Shown piece after piece: positions 1-8,768 of a stretch of DNA of 34,025 bases. The stretch is from Sphingomonas bacterium. GTDB taxonomy: Bacteria; Pseudomonadota; Alphaproteobacteria; Sphingomonadales; Sphingomonadaceae. Every line of letters begins with the position of its first letter. Position 1 is the stretch's first letter. Location of the stretch: contig NZ_JAQGLG010000265.1 in assembly GCF_028292965.1 (NCBI RefSeq), positions 1 to 34,025 of the forward strand, given 5' to 3'. The position numbers and the translations under genes are program-made. The notes under the pieces are model-generated. The model was not told the DNA's origin and searched no databases. It worked only from the letters and a program-made list of their open reading frames with translations.

Positions 1-412
1 ATGTCTCGCAAGATTGCCGCCTCCCGATTTAATCGTCGGCAATTCAGGCTATCGATGCCGGCGAGCGTCCGCAATCATGGCTTTAGCGGTCGTCCGCACA
101 AGCCCGCCCAGACCGCCTGCTCTCCCACCTCGCCCTCTCAACCAGACGGTCAGCAAACCACCAGGTCGAGCCATTCCCGGCCTGTCGATAGACACGTTCC
201 GCCTGGATTACTGCGACGTGGCGTAATTGAGTTAGCCATCCTCCTGCGTTGGTACGGAGTCGCCAAAGCGCTCCAAAGGCAGGAGGATGGCGTTACGGTG
301 ACACGTGCAACTAACACTTTTATTGCCCCCCACCCCAGCAGGTTGTTTTAATAAAGTAGTTTTTGATATTATTCCACATGTGATCGGCATTGTTAATTGT
401 AATTAGGGATGT
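1..412. other. gene-free, AT-rich left edge
   Basis: I see no convincing gene here. An open frame starts at base 1 and runs to 351, but its composition is that of chance translation and it has no recognisable domain. The right half is strikingly AT-rich: I count 18 G or C in the 60 bases 361-420, far below the genes further right. The only clear structure is the inverted repeat at 235-291. The segment may be the end of an acquired island or a decayed mobile element, but no transposase or integrase remains visible. Confidence 0.5.
235..291. repeat. 13-bp perfect inverted repeat (hairpin)
   Basis: GCCATCCTCCTGC at 235-247 is the exact reverse complement of GCAGGAGGATGGC at 279-291, with a 31-base loop. 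It could be a transcript-end hairpin or the relic of a mobile element. There is no following T run, so a factor-independent terminator is not well supported. Confidence 0.7.
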
Positions 413-1372
413 CTAGTTTTCGATAGGTATTTTTATCTCGCCTCCTGAAACTAAATCATGCAAGATTAACGTAATCGAAGCCTTGTGCTCGACTATTAGT
501 CTCAAAAATTGATTTCTATCGTTCACGTCAAACGGTAAATGAACGAAAGCCATCCCACCAGCCACTGAAGCCTGTGGCGCTATTTCGATAGGGGCCTTTA
601 GAATTGATTGCGAGGACAAGCCGTACTTCTTAAGTGATAGGGTTCCCCTGTCATTAACCCCCAACTCTCTTCCAAACGGCCCTATGCCAAGAGTATCCAA
701 AGAGATGTGCGTTCCGTCTGACGCCGTAATCAGAAGCGTCACCTCCAGACTCACTCGATTTTCACGGGAAAGATTTGTAATAGTCATCCTAGCCAATGAG
801 ATGATTTGTCCATCGTATTGTTCGTTTGGCGGATCAACCATTCCAGAATAGTTATTAAATGACGATTGCTTTACCTTAGTGACCCTGATGTTAAGAGACG
901 GTTTAGCTGCAATGGCAGCAGAGGTGCTCGCAGAAGCCTTAAGAGGCTGAGGCTGAGGACTTGCCGGAAGAGGGGCGGGCGCATCGAACGCTCCTTGAGT
1001 GCGTCCATCGGCTTCTGTCGCCTTGCTATGCGGATCGGCCATTTCGACGGGGATAGCCTTCTTCTCTGCCGTCTGCTTGTCCTGCACGGGTGCGTAAATT
1101 TGGCGCACGCCAAGAATCGCTATTGCCGCGAAGCCGGCCGCACCGATTATGCCAATCGCGACTATCAAGATCGATCCGACCATTCGCTGTCCCCACCACC
1201 GGCGAAAATGCCAAGTCGCCGCTACCGCGCTCCATACCGTCAATGATACTCCGACGACAAAGAGGGCCTTCTGGGCCCAATCGGCAAACACGGCAGGGGC
1301 AAATGCGCTCATAAACCCCGCCCCGAAGGCGAAAGGTATCGGAATCCACCAAGGCAACTTGATGTGGCCCAT
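413..1372 (-). CDS. unrecognised membrane protein with soluble C-terminal domain
   Basis: This 319-residue protein is not one I recognise. The N-terminus (MGHIKLPWW) leads into about three hydrophobic segments in the first 100 residues, followed by a low-complexity linker rich in Ala, Pro, Ser and Lys, then a beta-rich C-terminal half of about 180 residues ending in IPIEN. That suggests a membrane anchor carrying a soluble sensor or binding domain, which is inference only. The open frame continues upstream to 1813, but that extension overlaps the XdhC-like gene on the other strand and reads as noise, so I take the ATG at 1372. The gene is much more AT-rich than its neighbours, which fits horizontal transfer. 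It stands alone. Confidence 0.75.
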   Translation of the reverse strand: MGHIKLPWWIPIPFAFGAGFMSAFAPAVFADWAQKALFVVGVSLTVWSAVAATWHFRRWWGQRMVGSILIVAIGIIGAAGFAAIAILGVRQIYAPVQDKQTAEKKAIPVEMADPHSKATEADGRTQGAFDAPAPLPASPQPQPLKASASTSAAIAAKPSLNIRVTKVKQSSFNNYSGMVDPPNEQYDGQIISLARMTITNLSRENRVSLEVTLLITASDGTHISLDTLGIGPFGRELGVNDRGTLSLKKYGLSSQSILKAPIEIAPQASVAGGMAFVHLPFDVNDRNQFLRLIVEHKASITLILHDLVSGGEIKIPIEN

Positions 1373-1594
1373 GCTTGTAATACCGCCCCCTTCGAGTCGC
1401 CCCCTTGCAACCCGAGCCATTGAAGCTGACCATCTACGAGATTTTGATCTACATGACCAAACTGGATATGCGCCAAACAAGTTCAGGGTGACGGCCGAGG
1501 AGATGCCTCGGCATCTGGCATTAATCCCCTTCGGGCGATGGCATGTCGCACCTCCCGGGTCGACCTCCCCAAATTCCCCCTTAAGATACCGCAC

Positions 1595-2560
1595 ATGGAC
1601 GATAGCGGCATTTTCCCCTTCCTCGCGCAAAAGGCCGCGACCGGCGCCCGCACCGCGCTGGTCACGATCACCGGCGTCTCGGGCAGTTCGGTGCGCAACC
1701 CCGGCGCGCATCTCGCGGTGGCCGAGGATGGCAGCTGGCGCGGCTCGCTGTCGGGCGGCTGTATCGAGGCGGCGGTGGTCGCCGATGCGGTCGACGCCAT
1801 CGCCGCGGGGCACCCGCGCGAGATCCGCTTCGGTGCCGGCTCGCCCTATCTCGACATCCGCCTGCCCTGTGGCGGCTCGGTCGATGTGCTGATCAATCCG
1901 GTTGCCGATGCCGCGCCGATCGCCCGCATCGCCGCCCTGCTCGCCGATCGCACCCCTGCCCTGCTAACTTTGCCGCTCGAGGGCGGCGCGATCACCGTCG
2001 AAGCCGGCATGGCACCTTGGCGCACCCGGCGCGAGCCCGCGCATTTCACCGTCGCGCATCTTCCCCCGCTCGCGCTGACCGTGATCGGCCACGGCGCCAG
2101 CGTCGAGGCGCTCGCCGCGCTGGCGGTGACCGCCGACGCCCGCGTCACCGCCATGACCCCCGATCGCGCCATCGCCGACCGGCTGGCGGCGGCTGGCATC
2201 CCCGCCGCCCTGCTCAACACCCCGCGCGCGCCGGTCGATCTCACCGCCGATCCCTGGACCGCGATCGCCTTCCTGTTCCACGACCATGATTGGGAAACCG
2301 CGCTGATCGCCCGCGCGCTGGCCGGCCGCGCTTTCTATGTCGGCGCGATGGGCAGCCGCGCGACCCAGCGCCATCGCGCCGAGGCACTGGCCGGGGCCGG
2401 CGTTCCCGCCGACGACATCGCCCGCCTCCACGCCCCGATCGGCCTGATCCCGTCGTCGCGCGACCCGCAGGTGCTGGCGCTGTCGACCCTCGCCGAGATC
2501 GTCCGCGACTTCGAGCGCGTCACCGCGCGCGAGGATGTCGTGGTGGAATCAGCCACCTGA
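1595..2560 (+). CDS. XdhC/CoxI family molybdenum cofactor maturation protein
   Basis: Proteins of this family bind molybdenum cofactor and help sulfurate and insert it into xanthine-dehydrogenase-type hydroxylases in the cytoplasm. The 321-residue product shows the expected two-domain layout: an N-terminal XdhC domain with GVSGSSVRNPGAH and the SGGCIE motif at residues 53-58, then a Rossmann-like C-terminal domain starting at VIGHGAS and containing HDHDWE, YVGAMGSR and the family's terminal APIGL...AEIVRDF pattern. The frame is open upstream to 1538, but the ATG at 1595 starts at the conserved domain. No target enzyme lies next to it; the nearest candidate client is the molybdenum hydroxylase operon starting at 6154. 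Family is secure, the client is inferred. Confidence 0.9.
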   Translation: MDDSGIFPFLAQKAATGARTALVTITGVSGSSVRNPGAHLAVAEDGSWRGSLSGGCIEAAVVADAVDAIAAGHPREIRFGAGSPYLDIRLPCGGSVDVLINPVADAAPIARIAALLADRTPALLTLPLEGGAITVEAGMAPWRTRREPAHFTVAHLPPLALTVIGHGASVEALAALAVTADARVTAMTPDRAIADRLAAAGIPAALLNTPRAPVDLTADPWTAIAFLFHDHDWETALIARALAGRAFYVGAMGSRATQRHRAEALAGAGVPADDIARLHAPIGLIPSSRDPQVLALSTLAEIVRDFERVTAREDVVVESAT

Positions 2561-2642
2561 CGCGGCAACGATATCTTGACCCGCGCGAGGTCGTTCCCCA
2601 ACCCTGCTTGACCGGCGGCGCGATCCATCGAACACAGGCCCC

Positions 2643-4061
2643 ATGAACCGCCGGTCCTCCTGCGCGCTGGCGCTTTCAGCCATCATCATGCTGGGCGCGT
2701 CTCGGCCGCCGGTGCGGCCCGTGCCTGCGCCCGATGCCGTGCCGGTCGCGGTCGAGATCATCGCCATGCCGGTCGAAATCGCGAAGCTCCGCGCGGAACC
2801 GGCGATGCGCGATTGGCCGCTCCTCTGCCAGGGCAAATCCGGCGAAGAGCAGGTGATGCGCTTTGCCGTACCGGCCGGCACCGTGCGCAATGCGCTGACG
2901 GATATTTTCGGCGACGCGCAACATCCGCACGTCGCGGCGCGGCGTTACTGGTTCGCCGGGGATATTATCCCCAAGGCGTGCAACGTGCCGGTGCTCAACC
3001 TGGTGCTCGCGCCGCGACATGCCCGCGGCGGCGTCGAGGTGAGTGCGCAGTTGCTGGCCGCCGGTCCGGCCGAACGAATGGCGACCCTCCCCGGGATTGC
3101 CCGGGACTGCGGCTTTTCGCGCGCGATGATCCGCCCCTTCGCCGACACGGACGTGGCACCGCGTCCGGCGGACTGGCGCGCCGACTGGGTCACGCTCGAC
3201 GCCGGCGAAAAGGTCGCGAAGCACAACGCCGCGATCGGCTGCTTCCGTCGCCTGTCGGCCGAACAGGGCCGGCCCGCCCCGGTCCCGGCGGCGGCGATGT
3301 CGCCGACCGCCACCTCGCAGGCGGCATGGCTGTTCGATCAGGAACCGAGCATGTGCATCATCCAGCGCGGCTATGGGGATGGCGCCGATCGCCGCGAACT
3401 GGCGCTGCGCGAACATGTCGGGCTGCGCACCATCGACATGGTGCTGAGCCGGCCGAAGCTGCCGGACGAGCCCGACACTTGGCGCGGCTATGGCAAGGCG
3501 ACCCTGCTGCCTTCGGGCCGGGTGTTCGAGGGCGAAACGATGGCCATCGGGCTGGGCGGGGGACGGCAGGCGATCCGGCTGGCGACCGATGCCGCATTGC
3601 TCGACCTGCTCGCGGCGAGCAATGCCGTCGTGCTCGATACGGGACACGGCCCGGCGGCCGCGCTGGCGATCGACCATATCGCCGTACCGCGCGACACGCT
3701 GCGCGCCTGCCATGACGATGTGATGCGCGGATGGGGCGTGGACCCCGCGCGCTTCCGCCCGCTGACGCTCCCCGGCGAGCCCGATCCCGACCAGCTCGCC
3801 CGCTATTTCCCGTCCAAGGCCTATCCGCACGACGCGATCAGCGCACATCATGATGGCCGCGTCGTCGCCTTGATCGCGCTTGCGCCGGATGGCCATGTCA
3901 CCAAGTGTGACGTGGTCGAGAGCAGTCACAGCCCTAGCCTGGACCGGACGACCTGCGACATCGCACTCAAGCGATTCCGGCTGAGCATGTTTCGTGATGC
4001 CGGCGGCAAGATCGTCGCCAGCTGGCGCATGTTCGCCGTTCTGTGGGTCATGCCGGGCTGA
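2643..4061 (+). CDS. secreted protein with TonB-like C-terminal domain
   Basis: The 472-residue product begins with a plausible signal peptide (MNRRSSCALALSAIIMLGAS), so it is probably periplasmic. Most of its length is not recognisable. The last 80 residues resemble the TonB C-terminal fold: a YPHDA start, a central DGHVTKCDVVESS strand pair, LDRTTCDIALKRFR, and a closing strand AVLWVMPG. In sphingomonads such domains often sit at the end of otherwise unknown exported proteins without the transmembrane energy-coupling helix of real TonB. I therefore do not call it TonB. It lies 82 bases downstream of the XdhC-like gene on the same strand but has no obvious functional tie to it. The start codon has only a weak ribosome binding site. 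Confidence 0.75.
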   Translation: MNRRSSCALALSAIIMLGASRPPVRPVPAPDAVPVAVEIIAMPVEIAKLRAEPAMRDWPLLCQGKSGEEQVMRFAVPAGTVRNALTDIFGDAQHPHVAARRYWFAGDIIPKACNVPVLNLVLAPRHARGGVEVSAQLLAAGPAERMATLPGIARDCGFSRAMIRPFADTDVAPRPADWRADWVTLDAGEKVAKHNAAIGCFRRLSAEQGRPAPVPAAAMSPTATSQAAWLFDQEPSMCIIQRGYGDGADRRELALREHVGLRTIDMVLSRPKLPDEPDTWRGYGKATLLPSGRVFEGETMAIGLGGGRQAIRLATDAALLDLLAASNAVVLDTGHGPAAALAIDHIAVPRDTLRACHDDVMRGWGVDPARFRPLTLPGEPDPDQLARYFPSKAYPHDAISAHHDGRVVALIALAPDGHVTKCDVVESSHSPSLDRTTCDIALKRFRLSMFRDAGGKIVASWRMFAVLWVMPG

Positions 4062-4139
4062 CCACCCGTGCGCCGCCCGCGTCCAGGGATCGCATTAACC
4101 ACCTGATGTAACGCGATTTTCACTGGCACCCCGTCAAAC

Positions 4140-4158
4140 CTCCCGGGCAAACCGGGAG
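4140..4158 (+). promoter_or_regulatory. hairpin overlapping the ribosome binding site of the 4169 gene
   Basis: CTCCCGG at 4140-4146 and CCGGGAG at 4152-4158 form a perfect 7-bp stem with a GCAAA loop. The 3' arm contains GGGAG, the best Shine-Dalgarno-like sequence for the ATG at 4169. If the hairpin forms in the mRNA it would hide that site. The structure is seen directly; the control role is inferred. Confidence 0.5.
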
Positions 4159-4168
4159 ACTTGCGACC

Positions 4169-4843
4169 ATGAAAGCCTTTGCCGTCCTCGCCATGCTGCT
4201 CGGTATCGGCGGCTATTTCGCCGGCGCGTTCGGCGGCGGCGGTTATTCGCGCACGGTGGGCAAGCCCCAGGCCCAGGTGATGCGCGCGCTGAGCGACCTC
4301 GACATCACCGCGCAACCCGGCGCCCCCGGCTCGACCGCCGAGGCGTCGGGCGGCGTGAAGCCCGAGTTCAGGCTCGAAACCGCCGACGATCACATGACCT
4401 GGTATGTGATGAGCGGCAAACAGGTCGCGACCAGGATGACCGCGACCTTCACCCCTATCGACGGCGGCAAGCAGACCCGCGTCGTGGCCAGCGTCGAGCG
4501 CGGCGATGCGCCCGACGATTTCGTCTCGCCCGCCTTCCGCTCCAAGGGCCTGACGCTGGCTTTGTTCTCGATGGCGATGGAGGGCGAGTTCGACAAGCTC
4601 ACCGCCCCGCCCCGCGCCGATCCGGAAACCTGTGAGAAGATGATCGAGCAGTTCCGCGACAATAACCTGGCCGACGGCATGGCCGACCGCCCCGAAAACC
4701 TCTCCCAGGCGATCGGCGCCAGCGCCAAGGCAACGATCCGCCTGGGCGCGATGGAGGCCGAGCTGCGCCGCGCCGGCTGCCCGACCGACAATGGCGGGGC
4801 GTTCAAACCCGTCGAGAGTCATATGGGCCCGGCCGTAAACTGA
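4169..4843 (+). CDS. small exported or membrane-anchored protein, paralogue of the 5039 gene
   Basis: The 224-residue product has an N-terminal hydrophobic stretch (MKAFAVLAMLLGIGGYFAGA), so it is anchored in or exported across the inner membrane. I recognise no named domain. A central segment, TRMTATFTPIDGGKQTR followed by VVASVE and a helical part, aligns by eye with VEVKAWFDDGDRPGETR followed by LKVMFEPE in the product of the next gene at 5039, so the two look like an ancient tandem duplication separated by a repeat element. The C-terminal third (residues about 150-224) is unique to this copy and holds two cysteines. The start codon is preceded by a GGGAG sequence lying within a stable hairpin. 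Confidence 0.7.
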   Translation: MKAFAVLAMLLGIGGYFAGAFGGGGYSRTVGKPQAQVMRALSDLDITAQPGAPGSTAEASGGVKPEFRLETADDHMTWYVMSGKQVATRMTATFTPIDGGKQTRVVASVERGDAPDDFVSPAFRSKGLTLALFSMAMEGEFDKLTAPPRADPETCEKMIEQFRDNNLADGMADRPENLSQAIGASAKATIRLGAMEAELRRAGCPTDNGGAFKPVESHMGPAVN

Positions 4844-4884
4844 GCGAGGGCGATGTGGGCGCGGTTGTGGCTCGAGCGGGCCGA

Positions 4885-4983
4885 CCCACCCCCAACCCCT
4901 CCCTTGTCCAGGGAGGGGAGAAGATTGGGGGCGCGCCTCTTCTTCAACTCCCCTCCCTGGACAAGGGAGGGGCTGGGGGTGGG
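4885..4983. repeat. REP-like inverted repeat, CCCCTCCCT family
   Basis: Two arms of about 36 bases (4885-4920 and 4948-4983) are near-perfect reverse complements. Each arm is itself a small palindrome of the form CCCCTCCCT...AGGGAGGGG, so the element could fold as two short hairpins or one long one. A related element lies at 20952-21144. It sits between two paralogous genes on the same strand and could limit read-through or stabilise the upstream transcript end. Confidence 0.85.
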
Positions 4984-5038
4984 TCGCTCTCCGCATCGCA
5001 AAACGCCGGTCACTAACGACCACCAACAAGGAACAGAC

Positions 5039-5509
5039 ATGCGCGTCTTGACCGGCATAACCATCGCCATCTCGGCCCTCGCCGTCTACGGCCTCCGCGA
5101 CAACACCGCGCCGACCGCCGAGGAGGTCGTCGCCGCCCCCGCCGAGCTCTACGCCCGCTATGACGGCATGCTCGGCGAGATCGAGCGCAAGGCGGCGACC
5201 ACCACCACGGTGACGGGCACCCCGCCCTACCCGGTCAAATTCGCCTTCGCCCGGCGCGACGGACGCATGCTTGACATGACCGGCACCGCCGGCTTCCGCA
5301 AGGTGGAGGTCAAGGCGTGGTTCGACGACGGCGACCGCCCGGGCGAGACCAGACTCAAGGTGATGTTCGAACCGGAATCGCTGTTCGCCAAATCGGGCGA
5401 CAAGGAACTGCACCGCGCACTGGAGACGATCCTGCGGGGCACCAGCGACCAGTTCGTCCAGGGCCGGCGCATCACTACCCTGTTCGGGCCCGGTCCCAGG
5501 ATGAACTGA
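5039..5509 (+). CDS. small exported protein, paralogue of the 4169 gene
   Basis: The 156-residue product starts MRVLTGITIAISALAVYGL, a short hydrophobic N-terminus that is a signal peptide or anchor. The frame is open back to 4853, but that stretch is translated repeat DNA, and the ATG at 5039 directly begins the signal-like sequence, with AAGGAA about 8 bases upstream. The middle (VEVKAWFDDGDRPGETR, then LKVMFEPE) resembles the central part of the product at 4169. No catalytic motif is visible. It is flanked on both sides by inverted-repeat elements. Function unknown. Confidence 0.7.
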   Translation: MRVLTGITIAISALAVYGLRDNTAPTAEEVVAAPAELYARYDGMLGEIERKAATTTTVTGTPPYPVKFAFARRDGRMLDMTGTAGFRKVEVKAWFDDGDRPGETRLKVMFEPESLFAKSGDKELHRALETILRGTSDQFVQGRRITTLFGPGPRMN

Positions 5510-5520
5510 CGCTCACTAGC

Positions 5521-5649
5521 TCCTCCCCGGCACGGGGAGGGGGACCAGCGAAGCTGGTGGAGGGGGCGCGCCGCAAGCGCACCGTCTGCGGCACGCCCCC
5601 TCCACCACGCCGCTTCGCGTCGCGGTTCCCCTCCCCGTGCCGGGGAGGA
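5521..5649. repeat. REP-like inverted repeat, TCCTCCCCGGCAC family
   Basis: TCCTCCCCGGCACGGGGAGG at 5521-5540 is mirrored by CCTCCCCGTGCCGGGGAGGA at 5630-5649. Between them a second nested pair, GGTGGAGGGGGCG and CGCCCCCTCCACC, strengthens the fold. The whole element can form a long interrupted stem. It is a different sequence family from the element at 4885. Confidence 0.85.
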
Positions 5650-5800
5650 ATTAGGTAGGCTCTGATTCAACGCGCCAGCGAACCATGGCAGGCTGAAGAT
5701 CGGACGAGCGCTCTCCCGGGTGCCGCGTCCCGCTCTTTCCAGCGTGAATATCTCAAGACGATCGGCGCCGGCCGCATCGCGCGGAACAGGGAACGCGTTC

Positions 5801-5930
5801 TCTGTTATTGCTCTGTTATTGCTCTGTTATTGCTCTGTTATTGTTCTGTTATTGCTCTGTTACGGCCTCTGTTATTCCCTGTTGCGCGTTCTGTTCCCGC
5901 CCCTGTTCCCGCCCTGTTATTTGCCCGGCT
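5801..5930. repeat. 11-bp tandem repeat array (TCTGTTATTGC) with degenerate tail
   Basis: Five units of 11 bases run head to tail at 5801-5855: TCTGTTATTGC four times plus one copy ending GT instead of GC (5834-5844). Degenerate units follow to about 5930 (TCTGTTACGGC, TCTGTTATTCC, CTGTTGCG, CTGTTCCC, CTGTTATTTG). Reverse-orientation relatives lie on either side: GGAACAGGGAAC near 5783 and GATAACAGAGAAACAG near 6026. The 11-base period puts each copy on nearly the same helix face. The array lies in the 644-base gene-free stretch 5510-6153 ahead of the molybdenum hydroxylase operon. Apart from this array, the repeat at 5521 and a possible promoter at 6090, I see nothing else in that stretch. 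Confidence 0.9.
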
Positions 5931-6089
5931 CCCGGCCGCAGCGGAGCAGAGCAAGCATATGAAACTACAGGTGAAATCATGGACTGCGTGTCGATTTGCC
6001 CGCGCCCGAAAAAATAACACCCCCCGATAACAGAGAAACAGCGGCGCCGATCACCGGCACTTTTCGCGGGAAAAAGATCGGCACCGTCA

Positions 6090-6119
6090 TTGCGCCCGAC
6101 GCCGATCCCGGCCTATTCT
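6090..6119 (+). promoter_or_regulatory. possible promoter of the molybdenum hydroxylase operon
   Basis: TTGCGC at 6090-6095 and TATTCT at 6114-6119 are separated by 18 bases and lie 35 bases upstream of the first start codon. The match to the sigma-70 consensus is moderate, so this is only a candidate. Confidence 0.3.
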
Positions 6120-6153
6120 GTACCGAACGGAATGAAAACGAAGGCGGGCTTCC

Positions 6154-6621
6154 ATGGCGACCAGTTTCCAGCTCAACGGCAAGCCGACCAGCTTCGACGG
6201 TGACCCCGATACGCCTTTGCTCTGGGTGCTGCGCGATCACCTCAAGCTGACCGGCACCAAATATGGCTGCGGCATCGCGCAGTGCGGCGCCTGCACGGTG
6301 CATCTCGACGGGCGCAACCGCCGCTCGTGCATCACCCCGGTCGGCACCGTCGCCGGGCGCAAGGTCACCACGATCGAGGGCGCCACCGGCAAGACGGCCG
6401 AGGCGGTCAAGGCCGCCTGGGTGGCGATCGACGTGCCGCAATGCGGCTTCTGCCAGTCGGGACAGGTGATGAGCGCGATCGGCCTGCTCGCCCAGAAGCC
6501 CAAACCGAGCGACGAGGATATCGACCACGGCATGGCCGGCAATATCTGCCGCTGCGCCTCCTATGTCCGCATCCGCCAGGCGATCCACGACGCCGCCGGC
6601 ATGGTGGAGAAGAGCGCATGA
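6154..6621 (+). CDS. iorA: molybdenum hydroxylase [2Fe-2S] subunit (isoquinoline 1-oxidoreductase alpha family)
   Basis: This 155-residue protein carries the two iron-sulfur clusters that pass electrons from the molybdenum site of the partner subunit. The N-terminal plant-ferredoxin-type cluster is bound by C39, C44, C47 and C59 (CGIAQCGAC), and the C-terminal helical domain binds the second cluster through C97, C100, C132 and C134 (CGFC and CRC). Length and motif spacing are typical of the family. It has no signal peptide of its own, so export, if it occurs, would be as a folded complex with the Tat-bearing large subunit. Its stop overlaps the start of the large-subunit gene by ATGA, indicating translational coupling. 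The substrate cannot be read from the sequence; isoquinoline is only the name of the family's founding member. Confidence 0.95.
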   Translation: MATSFQLNGKPTSFDGDPDTPLLWVLRDHLKLTGTKYGCGIAQCGACTVHLDGRNRRSCITPVGTVAGRKVTTIEGATGKTAEAVKAAWVAIDVPQCGFCQSGQVMSAIGLLAQKPKPSDEDIDHGMAGNICRCASYVRIRQAIHDAAGMVEKSA

Positions 6622-8768
6622 ACCACATGACCTCGCGCCGCGATTTCCTCGCCACCTCGGGGCTGGTGATCGGCCTCGCTTTGCCCGCCGGCAAGGCCGC
6701 GGCGAAAGCCGCCGGCGTCGCCACGCCAAAGCCGTTCGCGCCCAACGCCTTTGTCCGCATCATGCCCGACAACACCGTCACCGTGATCATCAAGCATATC
6801 GAGATGGGTCAGGGGCCGGCGACCGGCCTCACCACCATCGTCGCCGATGAGCTCGACGCCGATTGGGGCCAGATGCGCATCGCCTTCGCCCCCGCCAATG
6901 ATCCGCTCTACAAGAACCTCGCTTTCGGCACGATGGGCACCGGCGGCTCGACCGCCATGTCGAACAGCTGGATGCAGTTGCGCAATGCCGGTGCGGCGGC
7001 GCGCGCGATGCTGGCCCAGGCCGCGGCCAATCGCTGGAAGGTGCCGGTCGCCGAGGTCAAGGTGGCAAGGGGCGTGGTCAGCCACGGCGCCCACCGCGCG
7101 ACCTTCGGTGCGCTCGCCGCCAATGCGGCGCTGCTCCCCGTGCCCGAGAAGCCGACCCTCAAGACACCCGAGCAATGGACGCTGATCGGCACCGACGTGC
7201 CGCGCGTCGACAGCCTGATCAAGTCGAACGGCGCCGCGCAGTTCACCCTCGATGTCGACCTGCCGGGCATGGTGACCAGCGTCATTCTGCATCCGCCCGC
7301 GTTCGGCGGCACCGTGGCGTCGGTCGACGATGCGGCGGCGCTGGCGATCCCCGGCGTGGTCGCGGTGAAGACCATCCCGCAGGGCGTGCTGGTGTACGGC
7401 AAGGACACCTATGCCGCCTTGCAGGGCCGCAAGGCGCTCAAGGTGCAATGGGATCTCAGCAAGGCCGAAACCCGCTCCAGCGAAACGATGATCGCCGAAT
7501 ACAAGGCGGCGGCCGCGACGCCGGGCGTCAAGGCCGAGGCCAATGGCGATGCCGCCGCGGCGCTCGCTGGTGCCGCGAAGACGATCGAGGCGACCTTCGT
7601 CTTCCCTTACCTCGCCCATGCCCCGATGGAGCCGATGGACGCGGTGATCGCGCCGAAGGACGGCGGTGCCGATTTCTATTGCGGCAGCCAGTTCCAGGTC
7701 GGCGACACATCGGCGGTGGCCAAGGTGCTCGGCGTGCCCTTCACCGGCATGACGCTGCACGAGCAATATGCCGGCGGCAGCTTCGGCCGCCGCGCCACGC
7801 CCGACATGGGCTTCGCGGTGGAAGCGGCATCGGCGGTCAAGGCGCTAGGCGGCAAGACCCCGGTCAAGCATATGTGGACCCGCGAGACCGATATCCTCGG
7901 CGGCCGTTACCGCCCGCTGATGGTCAACCGCATGCGCGGCGGCGTCGATGCGTCGGGCAAGATCGTCGCGCTGGACTCGGTCGTCGCCGGCCAGTCCTTC
8001 ATGATCGGCACGATGTTCTACAACCCATCCAAGGGTTATGACGACGCGATGACCGAGGGGCTGACCGAAAGCTCCTATGGCTTCCCCAACCTCCATGTCG
8101 GCGTGCATGCGCTGCCCAATGGCGTGCCGACCCTGTGGTGGCGCTCGGTCGGCAACACCCACACCGCCTTTGCCATGGAGACGTTCCTCGACCGGCTGCT
8201 CGAGCTCGGCGGGCAGGACCATATCGCCGGCCGCCTCGCGCTGATGAAGGACGGGCGCGGCAAGGCGGTGCTCCGCCGCGTCGCCGAACTGGCCGGCGGG
8301 CTCGATGCCCCGGCCGGCCGCGCCCGCGGCGTCGCCTTCCACAAGAGCTTCGGTTCCTACGTGGCGCAGATCGCCGAGGTCTCGGCCGGGCCCGGCGGTG
8401 TGCCGAAGGTCCACAAGATGTGGGCGGCGGCGGATGTCGGCGTGGCGATCAACCCCAATATCGTCCGCGCGCAGATCGAGGGCGGGATCGGTTTCGGCCT
8501 CGGCCACGCGCTGTACAGCGAGATCACCCTCGGCGAGGGCGGCGTGGTCGAGCAGAGCAACTTCGACCGCTACCGTTCGCTGCGCATCGCCGAGATGCCC
8601 GCGGTCGAGGTGGCGATCATCAAGTCGGGCGAGAAGCCGACCGGCATCGGCGAGCCCGGCCTGCCGCCCGCCGCGCCGGCGGTAGCCAATGCCTGGCGCA
8701 AGCTGACCGGCAAGGTGGTCACCCGCCTGCCCTTCATCCATACCGAGAACACCGGAGCCAAGGCATGA
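6618..8768 (+). CDS. iorB: molybdenum hydroxylase large subunit, Tat-exported (isoquinoline 1-oxidoreductase beta family)
   Basis: The 716-residue product is the molybdopterin-binding catalytic subunit that hydroxylates an N-heterocycle or oxidises an aldehyde with water as oxygen donor. It opens with a Tat signal, R7-R8 in [10 protein letters not shown] followed by a hydrophobic stretch. The body has family landmarks: [41 protein letters not shown] and the C-terminal GIGEPGLPP containing the catalytic glutamate at about residue 679. The single-chain arrangement without an FAD subunit matches the isoquinoline oxidoreductase type, not classical xanthine dehydrogenase. The frame is open upstream inside the small-subunit gene, but the ATGA overlap and the Tat signal fix the start at 6618. 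It also overlaps the next gene by ATGA, so all three genes form one operon. Confidence 0.95.
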   Translation: MNHMTSRRDFLATSGLVIGLALPAGKAAAKAAGVATPKPFAPNAFVRIMPDNTVTVIIKHIEMGQGPATGLTTIVADELDADWGQMRIAFAPANDPLYKNLAFGTMGTGGSTAMSNSWMQLRNAGAAARAMLAQAAANRWKVPVAEVKVARGVVSHGAHRATFGALAANAALLPVPEKPTLKTPEQWTLIGTDVPRVDSLIKSNGAAQFTLDVDLPGMVTSVILHPPAFGGTVASVDDAAALAIPGVVAVKTIPQGVLVYGKDTYAALQGRKALKVQWDLSKAETRSSETMIAEYKAAAATPGVKAEANGDAAAALAGAAKTIEATFVFPYLAHAPMEPMDAVIAPKDGGADFYCGSQFQVGDTSAVAKVLGVPFTGMTLHEQYAGGSFGRRATPDMGFAVEAASAVKALGGKTPVKHMWTRETDILGGRYRPLMVNRMRGGVDASGKIVALDSVVAGQSFMIGTMFYNPSKGYDDAMTEGLTESSYGFPNLHVGVHALPNGVPTLWWRSVGNTHTAFAMETFLDRLLELGGQDHIAGRLALMKDGRGKAVLRRVAELAGGLDAPAGRARGVAFHKSFGSYVAQIAEVSAGPGGVPKVHKMWAAADVGVAINPNIVRAQIEGGIGFGLGHALYSEITLGEGGVVEQSNFDRYRSLRIAEMPAVEVAIIKSGEKPTGIGEPGLPPAAPAVANAWRKLTGKVVTRLPFIHTENTGAKA

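Noticed and set aside
1..351. A 116-codon frame beginning at the first base
   Set aside because: Composition is that of random translation, there is no ribosome binding site visible, and the stretch includes the inverted repeat.
2643..4061. A true TonB protein
   Set aside because: Only the C-terminal fold is TonB-like; the N-terminus is a signal peptide and no Pro-rich spanning region or exbB/exbD neighbours are present.
3926..5413. A 495-codon minus-strand frame
   Set aside because: It runs through three plus-strand genes and a repeat element and carries no family signature.
5801..5930. CRISPR array
   Set aside because: The 11-base units are directly adjacent with no unique spacers, and no cas gene is present.
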